Assembly (NCBI GenBank): GCA_964642165.1
Contig: CAZXOC010000173.1
Coordinates: 1 to 15,797 of the forward strand
DNA from: CAYRVX01 sp964642165
GTDB lineage: Bacteria; Planctomycetota; Phycisphaerae; SM23-33
Length of the DNA stretch: 15,797 nucleotides
Direction of reading: 5' to 3'
Shown here: piece by piece, positions 7,944 to 14,476 of the stretch
How the letters are laid out: each line of letters starts with the position of its first letter
How positions within the stretch are numbered: position 1 is the stretch's first letter
Position numbers and translations under genes: made by a program
Notes under the pieces: generated by a model
The model's database searches: none
The model's input: the letters and a program-made list of their open reading frames with translations, nothing else
What the model was told of the DNA's origin: nothing

Positions 7944-8456
7944 TCACTCGAGCCTCTCGCCCCGGATCGTGATGGTGGTGCGCAGGATCGTTCGGTTGGT
8001 CTCGTCGTACAGGACGTAGACCTTCAGCCAGCGCGTGACGACGCGCGAGTGCGTGGGCAGCGTGTCGATCGTGCCCTCGTAGACGCCCTTGCGGTGTTGC
8101 GGGTTGGCGCGGACGGGCTTGAGCTCCACGTCGCCCAGCCGCGGGACCTTCGCGTACGCGGCCATCTCCTTCCGCGCCCAGCGCGACAGCCGGCGGGCGA
8201 GACGGGGCGTGACGTGCTTCTGGAGGGACGCGGCCTGCTTCTGCCACTGCCGGCGCGCGAGCCGGACGTGGTCGGCGTGGGGGGCGACGTCCCGCTGCCA
8301 CGAGTCCACTTCGGGAATGTAGCCCATCTCCGGAACGAGACACAGGCCGATGGGCAGGTCCCCGGCCGTTGGGGCCGGCTCGGCGGGCTTCGCCGGCCTC
8401 GTGCCCTCGGCGGGCAGCAGGGCCAGGACGACGGCGTTGACGATCGTCGCTCTCAT
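7944..8456 (-). CDS. Hypothetical secreted or membrane-anchored protein
   Basis: A 170-residue protein I do not recognise. It begins with a short hydrophobic segment (MRATIVNAVVLALLPAEG) suggestive of a Sec signal peptide, followed by a Pro/Ala-rich linker (about 20-30). A basic, Trp- and Arg-rich helical part follows (about 50-105, with SWQRDVAPHADHVRLARRQW and RRLSRWARKEM). The C-terminal part (115-170) looks like beta strands: GVYEGTIDTLPTHSRVVTRW, then KVYVLYDETNRTILRTTITI. The ATG at 8456 was chosen because GGGAGG lies 8 bases upstream and it opens the hydrophobic segment; the open frame continues upstream into unlikely sequence. It is divergent from the Tat-TIM-barrel operon and 58 bases upstream of the THEP1 gene, so the two may share a transcript. 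A weak -10-like TACACT (minus strand, 8491-8496) lies upstream. It is real by its ribosome site, strand context and ordered protein composition; function unknown. Confidence 0.72.
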   Translation of the reverse strand: MRATIVNAVVLALLPAEGTRPAKPAEPAPTAGDLPIGLCLVPEMGYIPEVDSWQRDVAPHADHVRLARRQWQKQAASLQKHVTPRLARRLSRWARKEMAAYAKVPRLGDVELKPVRANPQHRKGVYEGTIDTLPTHSRVVTRWLKVYVLYDETNRTILRTTITIRGERLE

Positions 8457-8576
8457 CTTCGGGCCCTCCCGCCGATCGGCGTTCGGCGCCAGTGTACCCG
8501 AGACCGGGCGCCGACCCGAAGCGCGCGCTGGAGCCCCTCTGGTGCCGCGCGGGCGGAGCCGGCGGGATTCGCCACC

Positions 8577-8604
8577 TTGCGGCCGGCAGCGGCGACGCCA
8601 TAAT
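8577..8604 (+). promoter_or_regulatory. Candidate sigma70-type promoter of the 8663-14410 operon
   Basis: TTGCGG at 8577-8582 and CATAAT at 8599-8604 (five of six matches to TATAAT) are separated by 16 bases in otherwise GC-rich sequence. Transcription would begin near 8611, leaving a leader of about 50 bases before the first operon ATG at 8663. The -35 match is only partial, so this is a candidate read from sequence alone. Confidence 0.42.
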
Positions 8605-8662
8605 GCGTGGTGGCAGCGCGGTGGATGTCGCCCCGCGCCGGCGGACCCAGAGGAGCGAGACG

Positions 8663-9568
8663 ATGAGCGATCACAGCGGACCTGCATTCACACGACGCCG
8701 GTTCCTTGGCGGCGTGTCGGGCGGGCTGGCCGCGGCGGCGCTGCCCGACTTGGCGGCTGGTGCGGCCGAGGCGAAGAAGAAGAAAGGGAGGTGGTCGATG
8801 CGGCTGTCGACCTCGAGCATCCACTTCAGCAAGCTGCCCATCGAGCAGGCCTGCGAGCGGATCGCGCGGCTCGGCTTCGAGGCGATCGACATCTGGTCGG
8901 CGCACGGGGGCTGCCCGCACCTCGACGACGTGGCCAAGCGCCTGGGCAGCGAAGGGCTCAAGCGGCTGCTGAAGAAGCACAAGCTCACGCTGTACGCCTT
9001 CAGCGTCTACCGCGGCGGGTACCAGCGCTACGCGAAGCTGCTGGGCGAGGCCGGCGGGGGGGTCGCCATCCGCGGAAGCGCCGGGCCCTGCAAGCCCGCG
9101 GAGCTGCCCGCCCGAATGAAGGCCTTTCTCGAGGGCCTCAAGCCCCTCGTCGAGCTGGCGGAGAAGCACGACTCCTACCTGGCGATCGAGAACCACGGCC
9201 GCGCGCTGCTGGAGTCGCTGGACTCCTTCAAGGCGTTCGTGGACCTCAACCGCAGCCGCCGGGTCGGCATCGCGATGGCGCCGTACCATCTCCAGCGCAT
9301 CGGCGTGTCGGTGCCCGAGGCGATCCGCATCGCCGGCAAGCAGCTCCTGTTCTTCTACGCCTGGCAGCACGGCGGGGGCACGGCGCAGTTGCCCGGTCAC
9401 GGGAAGACCGACTTCACGCCCTGGCTGTCGGCCCTGGCGGAGATGAACTACCGCTGGTACGTCAACCCGTTCATGCACCACGAGCCCGCGCCGGACGTGA
9501 TGTCCGCGGCCCTGGGCAAGTCGCGGGACTACCTTCGGCGGTGCTACGAGAAGGCGGCCGGCGCCTAG
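8663..9568 (+). CDS. Tat-exported xylose-isomerase-like TIM barrel protein
   Basis: A 301-residue protein with a twin-arginine signal (TRRRFLGGVSGGLAAAALPDL, cleavage near 37) followed by an AP-endonuclease-2/xylose-isomerase-like TIM barrel, the fold of sugar isomerases, epimerases and 3-keto-glycoside-cleaving lyases. Landmarks are RLSTSSIHFSKLP (47-59), GFEAIDIWSAHGG (71-83), YLAIENHG (172-179, Glu176 at the usual first metal position), VGIAMAPYHLQRIG (201-214) and WYVNPFMHHEP (265-275). Where relatives normally have Asp in the 'lDpyH' strand, this protein has Ala206, and the usual last-strand Glu looks like Asn268, so metal binding may be altered. The ATG at 8663 has AGGAG 7 bases upstream and opens the Tat signal. 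It is the first gene of the plus-strand operon, ahead of a Tat-exported oxidoreductase with which it probably cooperates. A candidate promoter lies at 8577-8604. Confidence 0.92.
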   Translation: MSDHSGPAFTRRRFLGGVSGGLAAAALPDLAAGAAEAKKKKGRWSMRLSTSSIHFSKLPIEQACERIARLGFEAIDIWSAHGGCPHLDDVAKRLGSEGLKRLLKKHKLTLYAFSVYRGGYQRYAKLLGEAGGGVAIRGSAGPCKPAELPARMKAFLEGLKPLVELAEKHDSYLAIENHGRALLESLDSFKAFVDLNRSRRVGIAMAPYHLQRIGVSVPEAIRIAGKQLLFFYAWQHGGGTAQLPGHGKTDFTPWLSALAEMNYRWYVNPFMHHEPAPDVMSAALGKSRDYLRRCYEKAAGA

Positions 9569-9599
9569 CCGCGGGGCCGGCCTTGCGGAAAGGGACTTG

Positions 9600-10892
9600 A
9601 TGATGCCGACGAAACGACTCACGCGCCGGTCGTTCCTGAAGGCGGCCGTGGCCGGTGCCGCGGCGCCGTGGATCGTCCCGGCCTCGGCCCTGGGCGGGGG
9701 CGGCCAACTGCCGCCGAGCGAACGGATCGGCATGGGGTTCATCGGCCTCGGCGGGCGCGGCGGCGGCATCATGCCGCACTTCGTCCAGAAGGGGCTCTCG
9801 CAGTGCATCGCGATCTGCGACGTGTGGCAGGACCGCCGCGAGCGGGCCCGGGCGCGAATGGGCGGGCAGTGCGCCGCCTACGGCGACTTCCGCGAGCTGA
9901 TCGCCCGCGACGACGTCGACGCCGTGGTGATCGCCACGCCGGACCACTGGCACGTGCTGCACTCGATCGCCGCGATGGAGGCCGGCAAGGACGTCTACTG
10001 CGAGAAGCCCCTCTCGCTGACCGTCCGCCAGGGCCGGGCGCTCGTCGAGGCGGCGACGCGCTACGATCGGGTCTTCCTGCACGGGACGCATCAGCGGTCG
10101 TTCTGGGGCTTCCGGCACGCCTGCGAGCTGGCCCGCAACGGCTACCTCGGCGACGTGCACACGATCCGCGTGTGCGAGCGCGGCGGCCGGGCCGACAGCC
10201 CGCGCCGGCCCGAGCCCGTGCCCGCGTCGCTCGACTACGACCTGTGGCTCGGACCGGCGTTCGAGATTCCCTACGTCCGCCAGCCCACCAGCGGGGGGGC
10301 GTGGCAGTTCCGAAGCGACTACACGATCGGATGGATCGCCGGCTGCGGCGTGCACCCTCTCGACATCGCCCAGTGGGGCAACGGCACCGATCGCACCGGG
10401 CCGGTGGCGATCGAGGGGCGCGGCGTGTTCCCGGCCGACGGGTTCAACGACACGGCGCTGTCCTGGCGCGTCGAGTGCACGTACGCCAACGGGGTCAAGC
10501 TCATCTACAAGAGCACCGACAAGGGCCTCCGCTACCGGGAGGTGGGCGCGCGGTTCGAGGGCACCAAGGGCTGGTCGTTCGCCTACGGCAACGCCTTCTC
10601 GGTCGACGCGCACCCCAAGTCGCTGCTGAAGGTGACGCTCGGGCCGAACGACCTGCACCTCGACCGCTCCGACAACCACTCGCTGCACTTCCTGGACTGC
10701 GTTCGCACGCACCGGCAGACGGTCGCCCCGGCCGAGGTCGCGCACCGATCCACCACGATCTGCCACCTCAGCGACATCGCCATTCGCCTGCGGCGGCGGC
10801 TCCGGTGGGACCCGGACCGCGAGCGGTTCGACGGCGACGACGAGGCCAACCGGATGCTCGCCGGCGCCATGCGGGAGCCCTGGCGCATCTGA
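9600..10892 (+). CDS. Tat-exported Gfo/Idh/MocA-family oxidoreductase
   Basis: A 430-residue NAD(P)-dependent sugar oxidoreductase with a classic twin-arginine signal (LTRRSFLKAAVAGAAAPW, about 7-24). The Rossmann domain has GFIGLGGRGGG (46-56), VVIATPDHWHV (109-119) and the hallmark EKP (135-137, YCEKPLSL). The C-terminal alpha/beta domain carries GCGVHPLDIAQWG (248-260), whose His252 and Asp255 match the usual active-site pair. Family members oxidise or reduce sugar hydroxyls; exported members often retain cofactor through the folded-export Tat route, as in glucose-fructose oxidoreductase. The ribosome site GGAAAGGG at 9587-9594 sits 5 bases before ATG 9600 and 8 before ATG 9603, and a TTG at 9597 is also in frame, so the start is uncertain by one codon or two. 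It follows the TIM barrel gene by 31 bases. The exact substrate is unknown. Confidence 0.94.
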   Translation: MMPTKRLTRRSFLKAAVAGAAAPWIVPASALGGGGQLPPSERIGMGFIGLGGRGGGIMPHFVQKGLSQCIAICDVWQDRRERARARMGGQCAAYGDFRELIARDDVDAVVIATPDHWHVLHSIAAMEAGKDVYCEKPLSLTVRQGRALVEAATRYDRVFLHGTHQRSFWGFRHACELARNGYLGDVHTIRVCERGGRADSPRRPEPVPASLDYDLWLGPAFEIPYVRQPTSGGAWQFRSDYTIGWIAGCGVHPLDIAQWGNGTDRTGPVAIEGRGVFPADGFNDTALSWRVECTYANGVKLIYKSTDKGLRYREVGARFEGTKGWSFAYGNAFSVDAHPKSLLKVTLGPNDLHLDRSDNHSLHFLDCVRTHRQTVAPAEVAHRSTTICHLSDIAIRLRRRLRWDPDRERFDGDDEANRMLAGAMREPWRI

Positions 10893-10929
10893 AGGCCCCC
10901 GTCGCCGGGGGACGAGACAGGAGACGACC

Positions 10930-12078
10930 ATGCACGGCTCGACGAGTCTGGGCGTCCGTGGGCGCGGCTTGTGGCTGGCGGGCTGGTTTGCGGCCTTCGC
11001 AGCGGCCCCGTGGCCGGCGCGTCAGGCGTGGGCCGGCCGCGCTGTCGGCAAGGTCCCCCTGATCCACGTGACGGACCTGTACCATCCCCACGGCGACCCG
11101 GACGACCACTGGGACCTCGCCTGCGTCTACGCGCTGGCCCACGCCGGGCACGTCGACCTGAGGGCCGTCGTGATCGATCATCCGCCGCAGCGCCGGCTCG
11201 GCGGCCCGGACGTCATGGGCGTGGGCCAGATGAACGCGATCACCGGTCTGACGGTCCCCGTGGTGGTCGGCGCGCCGGGGCCCGCCAAGACGCCGCCGAG
11301 CACGCAGCCCGCGGCGAAGCCGCCCGCCCGCGCCGCCGTCCGCGCGATCTTGAACGTCCTCCGCGCGTCGCCCTCACCCGTCGCGATCACCATCACAGGC
11401 GCCGCCCGCGACGTCGCCCTCGCCGGCCGGGAGGCGCCCGACCTCTTCGCCGCCAAGTGCGCGGCCGTCTACCTCAACGCGGGCTCCGGCACGCGCGACA
11501 AGGCCAAGGCGGCTCGCCTGGAGTACAACGTCGGCCTGGACCCGGCCGCCTACGCGGCGATCTTCCGCCTCCCGTGCCGCCTCTACTGGCTGCCGTGCTT
11601 CGAGGTCGCCCCGAGCCGGGGCACGCCCTGGCGGGTGATGGAGTACGGCACGTTCTACCGGTTCCGCCAGGACGAGATCCTCCCGCACCTGCGGCCGCGC
11701 GTGCAGAAGTTCTTCCTCTACATGCTCAGCCGCTCGCCGGACCAGCGCTGGCTGCGCTGGCTCGACGGCGAGAGGGACGAGAAGCTGCTGGCGCAGTTCG
11801 GGGGCATGCACCGCAACATGTGGTCGACCGCGGGCTTCCTTCACGCGACAGGCCGCACCGTCACCCGCGCGGGCGAGATCGTCGCGCTTCCCGAGGCCGC
11901 CGGCCGGGCCGTCTTCACCTTCGACCCCGTCGAGGCGACCTGCGACGAGAGGGGCGTCACGACGTGGCGACCCGACCCGGCGGCAACCAAGCGATTCATC
12001 TTCCACGTGCGAGACGCGAAGGCCTACGCCGCCGCGATGACGAAGGCCATGCGATCGCTGCTGGTCAAGCTGCCGTAG
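10930..12078 (+). CDS. Exported nucleoside-hydrolase-like protein
   Basis: A 382-residue protein with a Sec-type signal peptide (hydrophobic 13-28, cleavage after the AWA ending at 35), then an inosine/uridine-preferring nucleoside hydrolase-like fold. The N-terminal Asp cluster HVTDLYHPHGDPDDHWDL (46-63) corresponds to the calcium- and ribose-binding DxDxGxDD motif, with extra residues between the first Asp and the GDPDD part. EYNVGLDPAAY (199-209) matches the family's EfN...DPeAA element. A Pro/Ala-rich insertion occupies about 117-134, and the C-terminal calcium-binding 'HD' pair is not evident: the corresponding area reads HRNMWSTAGFLHATGR (294-309). AGGAG lies 6 bases before the ATG. It sits 37 bases after the oxidoreductase gene. 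It may hydrolyse an N- or O-linked furanoside outside the cytoplasm, or it may be a non-enzymatic relative; true nucleosides are only one option. Confidence 0.87.
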   Translation: MHGSTSLGVRGRGLWLAGWFAAFAAAPWPARQAWAGRAVGKVPLIHVTDLYHPHGDPDDHWDLACVYALAHAGHVDLRAVVIDHPPQRRLGGPDVMGVGQMNAITGLTVPVVVGAPGPAKTPPSTQPAAKPPARAAVRAILNVLRASPSPVAITITGAARDVALAGREAPDLFAAKCAAVYLNAGSGTRDKAKAARLEYNVGLDPAAYAAIFRLPCRLYWLPCFEVAPSRGTPWRVMEYGTFYRFRQDEILPHLRPRVQKFFLYMLSRSPDQRWLRWLDGERDEKLLAQFGGMHRNMWSTAGFLHATGRTVTRAGEIVALPEAAGRAVFTFDPVEATCDERGVTTWRPDPAATKRFIFHVRDAKAYAAAMTKAMRSLLVKLP

Positions 12079-12101
12079 GCCGACACGGGCGAGGTCACCC
12101 T

Positions 12102-13313
12102 ATGAACCGACGCGAGTTCCTCTTGATGACGGCGGGCGCGGCGATGGCGGCCCGCCTCAGGGAGCGGCAGACGATGGCAGCAGAGGCACCCGAACCGGTC
12201 GTGGACCTTCACCGGCACGTCAAGGAGCCCGTGCAGATCGCCTCGCTCGAGCTGCTGCGCGCGGGGAAGGTCTACTTCCTTCGCAGTACGTCGAAGCGGG
12301 GAGCGGTGGGCCTCGCCCAGTGCAACGATCGCGTGGCGTACCTCTATCCCATCCTGCTGAAGAAGGTCATCCCGTGCTTCCTGGGCCGGGACGCCCGCGA
12401 TCTGGAGCGGCTTGTGGACCGCGCCTACGTCAGCCGGTCGAACTATAAGCTGTCCGGCCTGCCGTTCTGGTGCTGCGTGGCGTACGTGGAGTTCAGCCTG
12501 CTGGACCTGCTGGGCAAGCTCGCAAAGAAGCCGCTGGGGGCGCTGCTCGGCGGGGTCATCCGCACGGACGTGCCGGTGTACCTCTCCAGCCTGCGGCGCG
12601 ACACGACGCCGCGCCAGGAGATCGAGTGGCTCGGCAAGCGCATCGAGGAGACGGGCGCGAAGGCCGTCAAGCTCAAGGTCGGCGGGCGGATGAGCCGCAA
12701 CGCCGACGCGTCCCCCGGGCGGACCGACCGCCTCATCCCGCTGGCTCGCAAGACCTGGGGCAAGGACGTGACGATCCACGTGGACTCCAACGGCTCCTAC
12801 GACGCGCCGAAGGCCGTCGAGGTCGGGCGGATGCTCCAGCAGCACGACGTGTACTTCTTCGAGGAGCCCTGCCCCTGGGAGGACTTCGAGGCCACCCGGC
12901 AGGTCACCGACGCCCTGGAGATGCGCGTCGCCGGAGGGGAGCAGGACACGAGCTTCGACAAGTTCCGCTGGTACGTGCGCCACCGCGGACTGGACGTCGT
13001 CCAGCCGGACCTCACGTACAACGGGGGGTTCGTCCGCACGCTCCGCGTGGCGCGGCTCGCCGCCGGGGCGGGCCTGGACATCACGCCGCACTGCCCCCGC
13101 GGCGGCTTCGACCCCGTCTACATGCTCCACTTCGCGTCGGTGACGAAGAACCTCGGGCGCTTCCAGGAGTTCCGCGGAGAGCTTCGCGGAAGCCCCGCGT
13201 GGATGTCGCCCGGCATCAAGGTCCGCAACGGCCGGCTCACCGTGCCGAACGGCCCCGGCCTGGGCGTGAGCGTCGATCCGGACTTCCTCAAGAAGGCCAA
13301 ACGGATCACCTGA
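12102..13313 (+). CDS. Enolase-superfamily (mandelate racemase/muconate lactonizing type) enzyme
   Basis: A 403-residue enzyme with the lid domain (about 35-150) and TIM barrel (about 155-390) of the mandelate racemase/muconate lactonizing group, which abstracts a proton alpha to a carboxylate; many members dehydrate aldonic or uronic acids. The catalytic set is complete: KLK with Lys190 and Lys192, metal ligands Asp228 (HVDSNG), Glu254 (FFEEP) and Glu280 (GGEQD), then Asp303 (VQPDLTYNGG) and His330 (ITPHCPRGG). The N-terminus begins MNRREFLLMTAGAAMAARL, a short twin-arginine-like signal that soon meets charged residues, so export is uncertain. The ATG at 12102 has GAGGT 6 bases upstream; a second ATG at 12174 with AGGGAG 9 bases upstream would give a form without this leader. 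It lies 23 bases after the preceding gene. It is probably a sugar-acid dehydratase; the substrate is unknown. Confidence 0.93.
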   Translation: MNRREFLLMTAGAAMAARLRERQTMAAEAPEPVVDLHRHVKEPVQIASLELLRAGKVYFLRSTSKRGAVGLAQCNDRVAYLYPILLKKVIPCFLGRDARDLERLVDRAYVSRSNYKLSGLPFWCCVAYVEFSLLDLLGKLAKKPLGALLGGVIRTDVPVYLSSLRRDTTPRQEIEWLGKRIEETGAKAVKLKVGGRMSRNADASPGRTDRLIPLARKTWGKDVTIHVDSNGSYDAPKAVEVGRMLQQHDVYFFEEPCPWEDFEATRQVTDALEMRVAGGEQDTSFDKFRWYVRHRGLDVVQPDLTYNGGFVRTLRVARLAAGAGLDITPHCPRGGFDPVYMLHFASVTKNLGRFQEFRGELRGSPAWMSPGIKVRNGRLTVPNGPGLGVSVDPDFLKKAKRIT

Positions 13314-13336
13314 TCGCCGCACCGGAGACCCGGCCC

Positions 13337-14410
13337 ATGGAACAGCGCGACGGCGAGGGCTTGCGGCTGTACGTCGGCACGTACACGCGAGGTCGCAGCG
13401 AAGGCATCTACCTCCTGCACGTGGACCCGGCCACCGGGGCGATGGGCGACGCCCGCCTGGCGGCGGCGACGGAGAACCCGTCGTTCCTGGCGCTGGACGC
13501 CGCCGCGCGGCATCTGTACGCCGTCGGCGAAGCGGGCGAGGGGACGGTGAGCGCCTTCGCGGTCGACGCCGAGTCGGGCGAGTTGGCCCTGCTCAATACT
13601 CAGCCGTCGCTGGGGTCCGCCCCCTGCCACGTGAGCGTGCACCCGTCGGGGCGGCTGGCCTTCGTCGCGAACTACGGCAGCGGCAGCGTGTGCGTCCTGC
13701 CGATCGGCGAGGACGGCCGGCTCGGCGAGGCGACGCACTTCGTCCAGCACGAGGGCTCGAGCGTGGACCCCAAGCGCCAGGCCGGCCCGCACGCGCACTC
13801 GATGACGCCCGACGAGTCCGGCCGCTTCGTCTACGCCGCCGACCTGGGCCTGGACAGGGTGATGATCTACCGCGTGGACGCCGCCGCGGGCACGCTGGAG
13901 CCCGGCGACCCGCCGCACGTAGACGTCGCGCCCGGCTCCGGGCCGCGACACCTCGCCTTCCATCCCGCCGGGCGCTGGGCGGTCCTGATCCACGAGATGG
14001 GCAACACGCTCACCGTCTTCGAGCGGGACCCGGCCGCCGGCGCGCTGCGGGAGATCCAGACGGTCGGCACGCTGCCGGAGGGCTTCGAGGGCGCCAGCAC
14101 CACCGCCGACGTCCACGTCGCGCCGTCGGGGCGGTTCGTCTACGGCTCGAACCGCGGCCACGACAGCATCGCCGTCTACGCCGTGGACCCGGACACCGGT
14201 CGATTGGCCTGCGTCGGGCACGAGCCGACCGGCGGCCGCACGCCCCGCAGCTTCGCGATCGACCCGACCGGCACGTTCCTGCTGGCGGCCAACCAGGACA
14301 GCGACAACATCGTGGCGTTCCGCATCGACGGCGACACCGGCCGCCTGACGAACACGGGAAACGTCGCCGACGTGCCCGCCCCCGTTTGCCTGACGTTCGT
14401 CCGCTCGTGA
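13337..14410 (+). CDS. pgl: 6-phosphogluconolactonase-like (YbhE/Pgl) beta-propeller lactonase
   Basis: A 357-residue protein of the lactonase family with a seven-bladed beta-propeller, whose best known member, E. coli YbhE/Pgl, hydrolyses 6-phosphogluconolactone. Blade repeats recur throughout, for example LYVGTYTRG (11-19), VHPSGRLAFVANYGSG (101-116), DESGRFVYAADLG (159-171), GPRHLAFHPAGRW (202-214) and VAPSGRFVYGSNRGHDS (261-277). The family's PHAHS sits at 151-155, typical of the active-site side. There is no signal peptide, so it should act in the cytosol. The ATG at 13337 has GGAG 9 bases upstream; a longer open frame reaching back to 12470 only shadows the upstream gene and was rejected. 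It is the last gene of the operon, 23 bases after the enolase-superfamily gene. Beside an oxidoreductase and a possible sugar-acid dehydratase, it may open a sugar lactone other than the phosphogluconate one. Confidence 0.92.
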   Translation: MEQRDGEGLRLYVGTYTRGRSEGIYLLHVDPATGAMGDARLAAATENPSFLALDAAARHLYAVGEAGEGTVSAFAVDAESGELALLNTQPSLGSAPCHVSVHPSGRLAFVANYGSGSVCVLPIGEDGRLGEATHFVQHEGSSVDPKRQAGPHAHSMTPDESGRFVYAADLGLDRVMIYRVDAAAGTLEPGDPPHVDVAPGSGPRHLAFHPAGRWAVLIHEMGNTLTVFERDPAAGALREIQTVGTLPEGFEGASTTADVHVAPSGRFVYGSNRGHDSIAVYAVDPDTGRLACVGHEPTGGRTPRSFAIDPTGTFLLAANQDSDNIVAFRIDGDTGRLTNTGNVADVPAPVCLTFVRS

Positions 14411-14476
14411 CGAAGGAGAAGACGCCGGCAGTCTCGCCAGGTGGATGTCACGGTTCTCCGCTGCCGGGCGCCGTGG

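Noticed and set aside
7919..7951. Imperfect direct repeat GCCGTCATTCG / GCCGTCACTCG, 21 bases apart
   Set aside because: Only two copies, one overlapping a stop codon; no palindromy or other sign of an operator or repeat array.
3008..7972. A 1,654-codon open frame on the plus strand, antisense to the GH2, GH127 and THEP1 genes
   Set aside because: Its translation is a low-complexity Val/Arg/Gly/Ala/Leu-rich mirror of well-recognised minus-strand genes; long antisense frames are expected when third codon positions are nearly all G or C.
8491..8496. TACACT on the minus strand as a -10 for the 170-residue secreted protein
   Set aside because: No acceptable -35 hexamer at 16-18 bases; noted only as a weak possibility in that gene's entry.
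8453..9808. A 451-codon minus-strand frame antisense to the TIM barrel gene
   Set aside because: Low-complexity translation without motifs, opposite a well-supported Tat-TIM-barrel gene.
10971..12101. Upstream extension of the enolase-superfamily frame, resembling a 780-residue fusion
   Set aside because: It is out of frame with the recognised nucleoside-hydrolase-like gene and lacks motifs; the ATG at 12102 has a ribosome site and opens the real protein.
12470..13336. Upstream extension of the lactonase frame, resembling a 646-residue protein
   Set aside because: It shadows the enolase-superfamily gene; the propeller begins right after ATG 13337.
14425..14467. Inverted repeat CCGGCAG/CTGCCGG between the convergent lactonase and reductase genes, a possible bidirectional terminator
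   Set aside because: The loop is 29 bases and there is no T-tract on either side; a second pair of complementary arms (GGAGAA/TTCTCC) crosses it instead of nesting.
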